From assembly GCF_014236655.1 (NCBI RefSeq), contig NZ_JACMYG010000003.1:124001-188000 (forward strand): 64,000 nt of DNA, given 5' to 3'. The notes under the pieces were generated by a model. It was not told the origin of the DNA and ran no database searches. It saw only the letters and a list, made by a program, of their open reading frames with translations. The DNA comes from Pseudomonas kielensis (GTDB lineage Bacteria; Pseudomonadota; Gammaproteobacteria; Pseudomonadales; Pseudomonadaceae). Made by a program: the position numbers and the translations under genes. Below are positions 38,740-47,262 of the stretch, in pieces. The first letter of the stretch is position 1. Each line of letters opens with the position of its first letter.

Positions 38740-39675
38740 ATGGACCTGCGCCTGCTGCGTTACTTCATGGCCCTGGCCGAAGAGCTGCACTTCGGCCGCG
38801 CTGCCACGCGCCTGCACATCTGCCAGCCGCCCTTGAGCCAGCAGATTCGCCTGCTGGAGGAGGAACTGGGGACCCCGCTGTTCGAACGCAGTCACCATCG
38901 CGTCGAGCTGACGGCGGCCGGCAAAGTGCTCAAGCAGCAGGCGCCCCTGGTGTTCGAGCAGCTCAACCGCGCGCTGGACCTGACCCGCCAGACCGGACGG
39001 GGGCAGTTGGGCGAGCTGGAAATCGGCATGATCAGTTCGGTGATGGTCGGTGTGTTGCCGCGGGCCTTGAACCGCTTTCGCGAGCGCTACCCTGAGGTCA
39101 CCTGGCGCCTGCACGAGATGACGCCCGCGGCGCAACTGACGGCATTGAAGGAAAAACGCATCGACACCTGCGTCTTCCGGGTTGGCACCGATGACCCGGA
39201 TTTGCGCAATGAACTGCTGATCTATGAACCGATCCGGGCGGTGCTGCCCATCGGTCATCCGCTGGCCGCGCGCGCCACGCTGGCGCCTGCGGACCTGGCC
39301 CTGGAGCCGTTTGTGGCGCTGGAACTGAAGCAGTCGCGTTTCGCTGATTTTCTCTACCAGTGTTGCATCAAGGCCGGGTTCACCCCACAGATCTGCCAGC
39401 AGGTGATCGAGGTGCAAACCTTGCTCAGCCTGGTACGCGCCGGGTTCGGCGTGGCGCTGCTGCCGGCCTCGATTGAGCAACTGGCGCCCGCCGGGGTGGT
39501 GTTCCGCAACCTGACCCCGGCTTTGCCGCAAGTCCCCTTGTATGCCACTTACCGCGCGGACGACAGCTCGCCGGTGCTCAAGCTGTTTCTCGATACCCTG
39601 CGCGAGTTGGTGGTGGAGGAGGGGCAAACCCAGCGCATTGATCCCGACACCCGAAATCACGGTGGGGGTATGTAG
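38740..39675 (+). CDS. LysR-family regulator (BenM/CatM/CbnR-like)
   Basis: A 311-residue LysR regulator starting MDLRLLRYFMALAEELHFGRAATRLHICQPPLSQQI, the form of BenM/CatM-type regulators of aromatic catabolism. The effector domain follows; the C-terminal tail (DTRNHGGGM) is unremarkable. It begins 6 bp after the molybdenum hydroxylase and so is probably cotranscribed with it. A second LysR in one cluster suggests separate control of its two arms. Confidence 0.88.
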   Translation: MDLRLLRYFMALAEELHFGRAATRLHICQPPLSQQIRLLEEELGTPLFERSHHRVELTAAGKVLKQQAPLVFEQLNRALDLTRQTGRGQLGELEIGMISSVMVGVLPRALNRFRERYPEVTWRLHEMTPAAQLTALKEKRIDTCVFRVGTDDPDLRNELLIYEPIRAVLPIGHPLAARATLAPADLALEPFVALELKQSRFADFLYQCCIKAGFTPQICQQVIEVQTLLSLVRAGFGVALLPASIEQLAPAGVVFRNLTPALPQVPLYATYRADDSSPVLKLFLDTLRELVVEEGQTQRIDPDTRNHGGGM

Positions 39676-39741
39676 ATCTGTGGGCAGCCAAAATCCCAGG
39701 TTTGGTGGGGGCATGCAAAATCTGCCAACACCCATCTAGCC

Positions 39742-39899
39742 TGTGGGAGCGGGCTTGCCCGCGATGAGCATAGGTATCTACATAACTGTGGTGCGACGTT
39801 GCATCGGTGGGCCGACCAGGATGTTGGATATGTACCCAGTCGAATCCAACACCACGGACGGCCCAGAGGCCGCAATGGGAGCAAGTTCGCTCCCACAGG
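39742..39899. repeat. Two REP elements in opposite orientation
   Basis: GTGGGAGCGGGCTTGCCCGC followed by GATGA (from 39742) and an inverted, shorter copy TGGGAGCAAGTTCGCTCCCA (ending near 39899). They fill the 373-bp gap between the LysR and LuxR genes; I saw no gene there. Confidence 0.75.
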
Positions 39900-40048
39900 A
39901 CCTGATGGGTGTATGCGAGATTTGCGGGCAGCCAAATCGGTGGTGCCTGACTACCGCCATCGCCAGCAGGGTTCTTTTGCGCACGAACGCCGTGCGTTGC
40001 GGTCGTACCTTTCACAGGGTATCGGCCCAGCGCAAACGGGGAGACGTA

Positions 40049-41545
40049 ATGAGCCAGGATGTACTTGCCACTGAAACCAATCGCCGGCAGTTGCAGCAGA
40101 TCATCGCCGGGCTGTCCGACGGGGTGATTCTGCTGGATGCGGACAAGACCGTGCTGTGGGCCAATGATGCGGCGCTGGCCATGCATGGGGTCGAGCGGAT
40201 CAGCGACCTGGGGGCCAACGCCCGCGAGTATGCCCGGCGTTTCACCTTGCGCTATCGCAACAACCATCAGGTGCTGGTGAAAAACTATCCCATCAGCCGG
40301 GTCGCCAATGGCGAGACCTTCAGTGATGTGGTGGTCGAAGTCACGCCCAGCGCCGACCCGGAGCGCACTTGGGTGCACCGCATCCGCAGCATGATCCTCA
40401 CCGATCAGCAGGGTGCGCCGGAGTCTCTGGTGCTGATCCTCAGCGATGCCACCGAATGGGCCAGCGCCGAGCAGCGCTTTGAAAAAACCTTCAATGCCAA
40501 CCCGGCCCCGGCGGTGATCTGCCGCCTCAGCGACCTGCGCTACCTCAAGGTCAATCAGGGTTTCGTCGAAATGACCGGCTACCCACGCGAGCAGATCATC
40601 GGCCGCTCGTTGTACGAACTGGACGTGCTGGAAGACGCCGAACGCCGCGACCTGGCCATCGAGCGCCTGAGCCAGGGCATTACCGTTCCGCAGATGCAGG
40701 CCGACCTGCGTATGCCCGACGGCAGTCGCAAACTGGTGGTGGTCGCGGGGCAGCCGCTGGACCTCAACGAAGAACCGTGCATGCTGTTTTCCTTCGTCGA
40801 CCTGGAACTGCGCCGCAAGGCCGAAACTGCGCTGCGCCAGAGCGAGGAGCGGTTCGCCAAGTCATTTCGCATGAGTCCGGTGCCGACCCTGATCTGCAGC
40901 GCTGAGAGTCTGCAGGTGGTGGACGTCAACGATGCCTTCCTCAGCAGCAGCGGTTACGCCAGTGAGGCGCTGTTGGGCAAGACCATCGAAGCACTTGGCT
41001 TCTTCGCCACCCGGGATGCCGCCAGCCAGCTGTTTGCCAATTTGAAGCGGGCCGGCAGTGTGGAAAGCATCGACCTGCAAGTGCGCAAGCAGGACGGTGC
41101 GCTGATCGACTGCGCGGTCTGGGCTGACACCGTGAGCATTCACGACCATCCGTGCTATCTGCTGGTGTTGATGGACATCACGGAACGCAAACGCACCGAG
41201 CTGGAGCTGATGATGGCGATCGAGGAGGTGATGCAGGACGCCTCCTGGTTCAGCCAGACCCTGATCGAAAAGCTGGCCAACGCCAAGAGTGCCCATCGCA
41301 GCCATCAGCCGAGCGTGGCGTTTACCGAACTGACCGCCCGCGAGCGCGACGTGCTGGGCTTGATCTGCGAAGGCCTGGCCGACAAAGAGATCGCCGCGCG
41401 CCTGGAACTGGCACCCAACACCGTGCGTAATCACGTGGCGACCCTGTACTCCAAACTCGCCGTGCACAGCCGCAGCGAGGCGATCGTCTGGGCCCGTGAA
41501 CGCGGGCTGTTCGGCGGCGGGCGACGGTTGAAGAGCCCGAAATAA
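40049..41545 (+). CDS. Multi-PAS transcription regulator with LuxR helix-turn-helix
   Basis: A 498-residue soluble regulator. Three PAS-like modules occupy roughly residues 12-130 (IIAGLSDGVILLDADKTVLWAN), 145-255 (FNANPAPAVICRL, GFVEMTGYPREQIIGRSLYEL) and 270-385 (FRMSPVPTLICS, GYASEALLGKTIEAL). A LuxR/GerE helix-turn-helix lies near 430-490 (LTARERDVLGLICEGLADKEIAARLELAPNTVRNHV). There is no kinase domain. The ATG at 40049 has GGGAGA upstream. It probably senses a ligand or redox state for the neighbouring catabolic genes, but no operator shows this. Confidence 0.85.
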   Translation: MSQDVLATETNRRQLQQIIAGLSDGVILLDADKTVLWANDAALAMHGVERISDLGANAREYARRFTLRYRNNHQVLVKNYPISRVANGETFSDVVVEVTPSADPERTWVHRIRSMILTDQQGAPESLVLILSDATEWASAEQRFEKTFNANPAPAVICRLSDLRYLKVNQGFVEMTGYPREQIIGRSLYELDVLEDAERRDLAIERLSQGITVPQMQADLRMPDGSRKLVVVAGQPLDLNEEPCMLFSFVDLELRRKAETALRQSEERFAKSFRMSPVPTLICSAESLQVVDVNDAFLSSSGYASEALLGKTIEALGFFATRDAASQLFANLKRAGSVESIDLQVRKQDGALIDCAVWADTVSIHDHPCYLLVLMDITERKRTELELMMAIEEVMQDASWFSQTLIEKLANAKSAHRSHQPSVAFTELTARERDVLGLICEGLADKEIAARLELAPNTVRNHVATLYSKLAVHSRSEAIVWARERGLFGGGRRLKSPK

Positions 41546-41682
41546 AGGTGCAAATGCACTAGTGGCGACAGTGCAAATTCAGCTTCTGCAACGGCTCGCC
41601 AATTCTTAGGCTGTCAGGGTGTGCATCGTCCATCGGACGTTTGCCGCTCCCTTTGCTCCCAGCCCTATGGATGCCTGCCGTG

Positions 41683-41928
41683 ATGACCCAAGCGCAACTG
41701 CGCAGTTACATCGAACAAGCCTTGGCCCCGCTGGCCTGCGATTTCAGCATGGATGCCGATGGCTGCCTGACGCTGCGGGTGTTCGAAACGCAAGACGAGC
41801 GTGTGCACCTGGTGGTCACCGGGATCAAGCCCGGCCGCCTGACCAGCGCCGATGACCTGGCGCAAATGATCGAAGAGCTGCGTTATGAGCTGAGCGCTAC
41901 CCGCCTGGGGCAGGCTGACAGCGCTTGA
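41683..41928 (+). CDS. DUF1652 family small protein
   Basis: An 81-residue protein of the pseudomonad DUF1652 family, with the pattern APLACDFSMDADGCLTLRVF and the C-terminal LAQMIEELRYEL. The function is unknown. I chose the ATG at 41683; the ATG at 41671 in the same frame is possible. An inverted repeat GTGCA-AA-TGCAC at 41548-41559 and another GTGCAAAT at 41571 lie upstream. Confidence 0.75.
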   Translation: MTQAQLRSYIEQALAPLACDFSMDADGCLTLRVFETQDERVHLVVTGIKPGRLTSADDLAQMIEELRYELSATRLGQADSA

Positions 41929-42036
41929 AGTGCACCCGCGGGCTGAACTATCTCGCGTGCCCGCGGCTCTACTGATCAGGCCCTCTGCGGCCTGGATATG
42001 GAAAACAACCTTTCAACCCGACTCGCAGGCCACCTC

Positions 42037-42258
42037 ATGCCTATTCTTTTGAGATCTGCTTTTGCCCCATTGCTGTTGCCATTGTGCGCGGTTGCCATGC
42101 TCAGTGGTTGCGCCAGCCCCCCACCGCCCCCTGTGGTGGTGCAAGCCCCGCCCGTCAAGACGTGCAACACCGCGCAAGATACCCAGGTGTTGGGTCAGGC
42201 CCGGGCGGAGGGTGAAGTGACCCGGGTCACCACCACCACCCGGTGCATCACTCAGTAG
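42037..42258 (+). CDS. Small proline-rich lipoprotein
   Basis: A 73-residue envelope lipoprotein. The signal MPILLRSAFAPLLLPLCAVAM ends in lipobox LSGC, followed by a Pro-rich stretch (ASPPPPPVVVQAPPV) and a polar tail. I chose the ATG at 42037; one at 41998 would lengthen the signal by 13 residues. The last 11 bp overlap the convergent histidine kinase gene. No family recognised. Confidence 0.65.
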   Translation: MPILLRSAFAPLLLPLCAVAMLSGCASPPPPPVVVQAPPVKTCNTAQDTQVLGQARAEGEVTRVTTTTRCITQ

Positions 42259-43645
42259 CCGGCAACAAACGCTGGCGGCAATCGAGTGTCAGGCGCGCAC
42301 CGCCCCATTCGCTGACCCCGACGTCCAGGCTGAACCCGTGCAGGTGGACGATGGCGGCGACAATCGACAGGCCCAGGCCGAATCCACCGTTCTGGGCATT
42401 GTCGTCAACCCGGTAGAAGCGCTGGAACACGGCTGTGCGTTTGTCGGCGGGAATGCCGGGGCCGGAATCGAGCACTTCGATCCGGCAACTGCCGGCATGG
42501 TCGCTGGCCCGTACCTGCACCTGGCCACCGGCGGGGGTGAACTTGATCGAGTTGCTCAGCAGGTTGGACAAGGCCTCGAACAGCAGCGCCCGGTCGCCGG
42601 TCAGCGACGGCAGGCTGGACGGTGCCTGCAGGCTCAAGGTCAATTGGCCTTCTTCGGCCAGGGGCAGGTAGAAGTCGTGCAACTCCTGCAGCAGCGGTAG
42701 CGGGTCGAACAGCACAAAGCCGGAACGCCGCTGTTGATCCTCCAGCTCGGAAATCCGCAGCAGTGCGCGAAAGCGCGCCATCAAGGTGTCGGTCTCGGCA
42801 ATCACCTGGTCCAGTTGCGCCGCCTCGCTCGAGCCTTCGGCGGCTTGCTGCTGGATCCGGTACAGCTGGGCGCGCAGCCGGGTGAGCGGGGTGCGCAGGT
42901 CGTGGGCGATGTTGTCACACACGCCTTTGACCTCGTTGACCAGGCGCTCGATGCGCTCGAGCATGGCGTTGACGATGGCCGCCAGCATATCCAGTTCGTC
43001 GCGGCGGCTGGACAGCGGCAGGCGGTGGTTGAGGTTGCCGGCGACGATGGCTTGCGCACTGGCCTGCAGGGCGTGAATCCGGCGCAGGGGGCGGCGGCGC
43101 AACAGGTACCAGCCGGCGATGCCGGGAATGATGGTCAGCGATACACCCCATAGCAGCGCATGCAGGATGATCCGGTTCACGGCAAACAGTGAGCCGTTGT
43201 CGCGCGCCAGCACCAGCCAGCGACCATCCAGGGTCGGGGTCGCCACGGCGTCGCAGCTGTCGGGGGGCAGGCCTGGGTCATGGGGGTCGGCGCAGTTGGC
43301 GAGTTCATGCACTTTGCCGTCCAGCGGCAGGCCCTCGGGGATCTGCTGGATCAGCCCGTGCAGAGGTCGGTGAAAGGCGTCGAACAGGCCGTAGGCATCA
43401 ACGCCGCGTTGGTCGAAGGTACTGCTGGCGATCAGGGCTTCATCCAGTTGCTCGCCGTGAAAGCGCGAGAACAGGTGCTGGCGTTGCATGATCGAGTGCC
43501 GGGACAGGTTGTCCAGGTAGTTCGACACCTCGTAGTACATCACGCCCATCAGCAGGCAGCTCCAGACCACGAACAGTGCGCTGTAGAGGGCCAGCAGGCG
43601 GCTGCTGGAGGAGCGCCAGCCCTTAGACGGGTTCAGCAATGACAT
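42248..43645 (-). CDS. Sensor histidine kinase
   Basis: A 465-residue membrane kinase. TM1 is LLALYSALFVVWSCLLMGVMYY, a periplasmic domain of about 130 residues follows, TM2 is ILHALLWGVSLTIIPGIAGWYLL, then HAMP and the H-box NIAHDLRTPLTRL with His248. N-box NLLSNSIKF and G-boxes DSGPGIPADK and GGFGLGLSIVAAIVHLHG complete the ATP domain. It resembles QseC/PfeS-type kinases. Its start overlaps the response-regulator end by 23 bp. The input signal is not identifiable. Confidence 0.92.
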   Translation of the reverse strand: MSLLNPSKGWRSSSSRLLALYSALFVVWSCLLMGVMYYEVSNYLDNLSRHSIMQRQHLFSRFHGEQLDEALIASSTFDQRGVDAYGLFDAFHRPLHGLIQQIPEGLPLDGKVHELANCADPHDPGLPPDSCDAVATPTLDGRWLVLARDNGSLFAVNRIILHALLWGVSLTIIPGIAGWYLLRRRPLRRIHALQASAQAIVAGNLNHRLPLSSRRDELDMLAAIVNAMLERIERLVNEVKGVCDNIAHDLRTPLTRLRAQLYRIQQQAAEGSSEAAQLDQVIAETDTLMARFRALLRISELEDQQRRSGFVLFDPLPLLQELHDFYLPLAEEGQLTLSLQAPSSLPSLTGDRALLFEALSNLLSNSIKFTPAGGQVQVRASDHAGSCRIEVLDSGPGIPADKRTAVFQRFYRVDDNAQNGGFGLGLSIVAAIVHLHGFSLDVGVSEWGGARLTLDCRQRLLPATE

Positions 43646-44306
43646 AACCCGAGCCTCGCACGGTGCGGATCAGCGGCAGCAGGCCCGGTGGGTCGACTTT
43701 TTTGCGCAGGCGGCCGATGTGCACGTCGATCAGGTTGGTGCCGGGGTCGAAGTGGTAACCCCAGACTTCCTCGAAGATCATCATGCGCGAGAGGATCTGC
43801 CCGCTGTTGCGCAGGAGGAATTCCAGCAGCTTGTATTCGGTGGGCAAAAGGATCAGCAGTTGCCCGGCGCGGGTGGCTTCGCGGCTGATCAGGTTGAGCT
43901 CCAGGTCGGCCACCTGCAGGGTGGTTTCCACGCTCTTGACGGTGTTCTGGCGGCGCAGCAGGACTTCGACCCGGGCGGCCATTTCATCGGTGGCGAAGGG
44001 TTTGGTCAGGTAGTCGTCCCCTCCGGCGCGCAGGCCGCGTACGCGTTCGTCGACATCGGACAGGGCGCTGATCATCAGGATCGGGGTGGACACGCCCATG
44101 GTGCGCAGGGTGGTGACGATGGCCAGGCCGTCGAGTTCGGGCAGCATGCGGTCCAGGGTGATCAGGTCGTAGTCGCCGCTGACCGCGCGGGCCAGGCCTT
44201 CGCGACCATTGGCTACCCAGTCTACGTCGAGGCCGTGGCTGCTCAGTTCGGCGACGATCTCCCGTGCGGTGACTGCGTCATCTTCAATGGTCAGGATTCG
44301 GGTCAT
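43623..44306 (-). CDS. OmpR-family response regulator
   Basis: A 227-residue regulator starting MTRILTIEDD, phosphoacceptor Asp52 in LDRMLPELDG, Lys in TKPFATDE, and an OmpR winged helix (LILLPTEYKLLEFLLRNSG, NLIDVHIGRLRKKVD, RTVRGSGYVI). The ATG at 44306 fits the receiver fold; a longer frame upstream lacks similarity. It is first in a two-gene operon with the overlapping kinase gene. Targets unknown. Confidence 0.92.
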   Translation of the reverse strand: MTRILTIEDDAVTAREIVAELSSHGLDVDWVANGREGLARAVSGDYDLITLDRMLPELDGLAIVTTLRTMGVSTPILMISALSDVDERVRGLRAGGDDYLTKPFATDEMAARVEVLLRRQNTVKSVETTLQVADLELNLISREATRAGQLLILLPTEYKLLEFLLRNSGQILSRMMIFEEVWGYHFDPGTNLIDVHIGRLRKKVDPPGLLPLIRTVRGSGYVIAEPV

Positions 44307-44700
44307 GGGGTTGCCTGAGGATGGGTGAGTTACCTGGCGTAGTGTGCCAAGAAATGGGGGTTGGGTTGCTAAATTAAAGTTTATGTAGGGGCCGCCCTTA
44401 CGGCGGGTCACTTTCGAAAAGCGCGAAAGTAAGAGCACGGCGACCTGCCGGCCGGCCTGCTTTTTCTGGGTGGAACATCTATGTGGGATACCTCTGTGGG
44501 AGCGAGCGCCCGCTTGCGGCTTGCTCGCGATGGCGATTTGCGCCACACCGTGGATCTCGGCAATCCCCCCGCCTGGGAGGCTCAAGATCAAGAGTGGCAG
44601 GCGAGCTGGCGCTTGGCCTGTTGAGGGGCGGTAGTGGGTGTAGTGGGTTGTGCGTGGAACATTGATATCATCCAGCCATACTTTTCTCGGGAGCTTCATC
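44307..44700. other. 394-bp intergenic region with repeats
   Basis: No convincing gene. It holds a CCGCCC...GGCGGG hairpin with CTTTCGAAAAGCGCGAAAG after it (about 44391-44430), the form of a repeated pseudomonad intergenic sequence, and a modified REP at 44496-44534 in which 12 extra bases (GCCCGCTTGCGG) sit in the loop. Confidence 0.6.
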
Positions 44701-45045
44701 GTGCGTGTTTTGTCTCGCCGTGGCTGGATGCCGTTTTTGTCTGTGTTGCTCCTCCTGGGGTTCACGATGTCTTTCGCTTCGGCGGCGAATCAGCCGTGCT
44801 CCGGAAAAAAAGGTGGGATTGCCCGTTGTGACGGCGCGTTGTTTTTGTGCAACGACGGTTCCATCAGTGCGTCGAAAAAAAGCTGTTCGGCCACCTTCGG
44901 TCAGAAGGCCGGCAGTGCCGTGGCCCAGCCTTTGTTGCGGGACTCGGGTGGGTGTCAGTGTGGCAGCGGGGCGTTTTGTACCGGGCCCAGGGGTGGGGTT
45001 TATTGTCTGACGCCCAGTGGCAACAAGAGCTACAAGCGTAAGTAG
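44701..45045 (+). CDS. Small secreted cysteine-rich protein
   Basis: A 114-residue protein with a GTG start at 44701, supported by GGGAG 8 nt upstream. A signal peptide (WMPFLSVLLLLGFTMSFASA) is followed by a mature part of about 85 residues with eight Cys (PCSGKKGGIARC, FLCND, KKSC, CQCGSGAFC, YCLTP), suggesting disulphides in the periplasm or outside. The C-terminus is basic (NKSYKRK). I do not recognise a named family. Confidence 0.7.
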   Translation: MRVLSRRGWMPFLSVLLLLGFTMSFASAANQPCSGKKGGIARCDGALFLCNDGSISASKKSCSATFGQKAGSAVAQPLLRDSGGCQCGSGAFCTGPRGGVYCLTPSGNKSYKRK

Positions 45046-45240
45046 CGGCGGTGACGCTGACAGTGCATTAAGCCCGCTCCGCGGGGGGCGGTTGTTGCAA
45101 ATTGCATGGGCGGCAAACCGCAGTAGTTTTCAACTGATTGAAATAGAACGGTTTATTCAAAGTTGGTCGCTGGCATGTTGGCTGCAATACCAGGTCTGAA
45201 GCGTTGCAACCGTCTTCCTCATGCCTGGAGCACTACAACA

Positions 45241-46182
45241 ATGAATAGAACCTCTGATATGTATCCGGCCGATCTGCCAGCGTCGAGTGCGCTGTCGGGG
45301 GTGTCCTGGGCGGCGATTTTTGCCGGGGCCGCTGCGGCGGCTGCGCTGTCGCTGATTCTGGTGGTGCTGGGTTTTGGCCTCGGGTTTTCGGCGGTGTCGC
45401 CGTGGGCCGGGAGCGGGATCAGTGCCAAGGGCCTGGGGATCTCCACTATTGTCTGGCTGGCGTTCACCCAGATTGTCGCCTCGGGGCTCGGTGGCTACAT
45501 CGCCGGACGGCTGCGGGTGAAGTGGTCGAACATGCATGGCGATGAGGTGTATTTTCGCGACACGGCCCATGGCTTTTTGGCTTGGGCGGTGGCGACCCTG
45601 GTGACTGCGACCCTGGTGGTCGGCTCGGTCAGCAGTATCGTCGGTGGTGGCGTGCAGGCCGGTGCCAGTGTGGCGGGTGGCGCGGCCAGTGCCATGACCC
45701 AGGCCGCGGGGACCGCTGCCAGCCAAGGTGGCGCGGATGATTACGGCTATTTCGTCGACACCCTGTTTCGCGATGATCGTCCGGCGGCGGTGAGCGACGA
45801 TGCCGCCCATGCCACCGTGACGCGGATCTTCGTGCAGACCTTGAGCCACGACGGTCAACTGGCGGCGGAGGATCGCGCCTACCTGGCCCAACTGGTGGCC
45901 CAACGGACCAACCTGACCCAGGCCGATGCCGAGCGCCGTGTCGATGACGTCTTCGCCAAGGTGCGCAAGGCGGTCGACGATGCCAAGCTCGCAGCCAAAC
46001 AAGCGGCGGACACGGCCAGTAAAGTGGCGGCCTGGACTGCGCTGTGGATGTTTGTCGCACTGTTGTGTGGTGCGTTTTTTGCGAGCCTCGCCGCTACCTT
46101 TGGCGGTCGCCGCCGGGATGCGGTGGTGTACCTGGAACCGGCCGGCTACATCCCGGTCACTGCGCCCAACGCCATTCGTTGA
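45241..46182 (+). CDS. Inner-membrane protein with cytoplasmic/periplasmic helical insert
   Basis: A 313-residue protein. Three N-terminal membrane segments (WAAIFAGAAAAAALSLILVVLG, GISTIVWLAFTQIVASGLGGYIAG, FLAWAVATLVTATLVVGSV) are followed by an Ala-rich soluble part with coiled-coil character (DDVFAKVRKAVDDAKLAAKQAADTASKV). A last segment is TALWMFVALLCGAFFASLAATFGG. I chose the ATG at 45241. The family is widespread and uncharacterised. A tiny membrane ORF follows after 16 bp and is probably cotranscribed. Confidence 0.75.
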   Translation: MNRTSDMYPADLPASSALSGVSWAAIFAGAAAAAALSLILVVLGFGLGFSAVSPWAGSGISAKGLGISTIVWLAFTQIVASGLGGYIAGRLRVKWSNMHGDEVYFRDTAHGFLAWAVATLVTATLVVGSVSSIVGGGVQAGASVAGGAASAMTQAAGTAASQGGADDYGYFVDTLFRDDRPAAVSDDAAHATVTRIFVQTLSHDGQLAAEDRAYLAQLVAQRTNLTQADAERRVDDVFAKVRKAVDDAKLAAKQAADTASKVAAWTALWMFVALLCGAFFASLAATFGGRRRDAVVYLEPAGYIPVTAPNAIR

Positions 46183-46198
46183 TTGAAGGAGAACGACC

Positions 46199-46273
46199 AT
46201 GCGCTCACTCTTGCTGTTTTTCCTAGGCGTGCCGATCCCGATCATTATCCTGATCGCCCTGTTCATGCATTGA
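46199..46273 (+). CDS. 24-residue membrane peptide
   Basis: ATG at 46199 with AAGGAGA 8 nt upstream encodes MRSLLLFFLGVPIPIIILIA and LFMH, a single hydrophobic helix with a central PIP. It is 16 bp after the preceding membrane-protein gene and directly before a terminator, so it closes that operon. Too short for normal gene finding; the ribosome site, position and fully hydrophobic composition argue that it is real. Confidence 0.6.
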   Translation: MRSLLLFFLGVPIPIIILIALFMH

Positions 46274-46295
46274 TCCTGCCACAGCGCTGAACCCA

Positions 46296-46328
46296 CCGCG
46301 TCCGCCCCTGGCAGGCGCGGTTTTTTTT
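46296..46328 (+). terminator. Terminator after the membrane-peptide ORF
   Basis: CCGCG (46296-46300) pairs with CGCGG (46316-46320) with further pairing inside, followed by eight T. Confidence 0.8.
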
Positions 46329-46443
46329 GCGTCCGGTATCTGGCAAAGCCAGTCCTGTTTTTGGCCGATGCGGCGCCTACGGCTGCGGGCAGCGGCTTGG
46401 TATAGTTCGGGCCTTCATTTCTGTGCCAGCAAGGATTACTGCC

Positions 46444-47256
46444 ATGCCCGAATATCAAGCCTTTCGCGTCGAACTGGCGGACAACATCGCCCATGTGCAG
46501 ATCAACCGTCCGGAAAAGATCAACGCGATGAATGCCGCGTTCTGGACTGAGATCATCGAGATTTTCCAGTGGATCGAAGACACCGATGAGGTTCGTGCGG
46601 TGGTGATCAGCGGTGCCGGCAAGCATTTCTCCTCGGGGATCGACCTGATGATGCTGGCTGGGGTGGCTAACGAAATGGGCAAGGACGTGGGTCGCAACGC
46701 GCGTCTGCTGCGGCGCAAGATCCTGGCCTTGCAGGCCTCGTTCAATGCGGTCGACAACTGCCGCAAGCCGGTATTGGCGGCGATCCAGGGCTATTGCCTG
46801 GGCGGGGCCATCGACCTGATCAGCGCTTGCGACATGCGCTACGCGGCCGCCGATGCGCAATTCTCGATCAAGGAAATCGACATCGGCATGGCTGCCGACG
46901 TCGGCACCCTGCAACGCTTGCCGCGGATCATTGGTGACGGCATGCTGCGTGAACTGGCTTACACTGGACGCACCTTTGGCGCCGAGCAAGCGCGTGAGAT
47001 TGGCCTGGTCAATCGGGTCTACCCGGACACCGAGAGCCTGCTGGACGGGGTCATGGGCATTGCCCGCGAGATCGCCGCCAAGTCGCCGATTGCCATCGCC
47101 GGCACCAAGGCCATGATCAGCTACATGCGTGATCACAGCATCAACGATGGCCTGGAATACATCGCCACCTGGAACGCCGCCATGCTGCAGTCCAACGATC
47201 TGCGCGTGGCCATGGCCGCCCATATGAGCAAACAGAAGCCCGAATTTCTGGATTGA
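46444..47256 (+). CDS. Enoyl-CoA hydratase/isomerase family, probable delta3,5-delta2,4-dienoyl-CoA isomerase
   Basis: A 270-residue crotonase. The oxyanion holes are GAGKHFSSGIDL and GYCLGGAIDLISACD. The stretch FSIKEIDIGMAADVGTLQRLP closely follows mitochondrial ECH1, including acidic residues at the Asp-Glu-Asp positions that move double bonds in 3,5-dienoyl-CoA. Such enzymes allow oxidation of fatty acids with odd-position double bonds. The ATG at 46444 begins MPEYQAFRVEL. nudC follows after 6 bp. Crotonase fold is certain; isomerase activity is inferred from the acidic triad. Confidence 0.88.
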   Translation: MPEYQAFRVELADNIAHVQINRPEKINAMNAAFWTEIIEIFQWIEDTDEVRAVVISGAGKHFSSGIDLMMLAGVANEMGKDVGRNARLLRRKILALQASFNAVDNCRKPVLAAIQGYCLGGAIDLISACDMRYAAADAQFSIKEIDIGMAADVGTLQRLPRIIGDGMLRELAYTGRTFGAEQAREIGLVNRVYPDTESLLDGVMGIAREIAAKSPIAIAGTKAMISYMRDHSINDGLEYIATWNAAMLQSNDLRVAMAAHMSKQKPEFLD

Positions 47257-47262
47257 GACCAC

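Noticed and set aside
36583-39735. A minus-strand open frame of about 1050 codons opposite the molybdenum hydroxylase and LysR genes
   Set aside because: It is antisense to well-conserved genes, is low in recognisable motifs, and arises from the high third-position GC of those genes.
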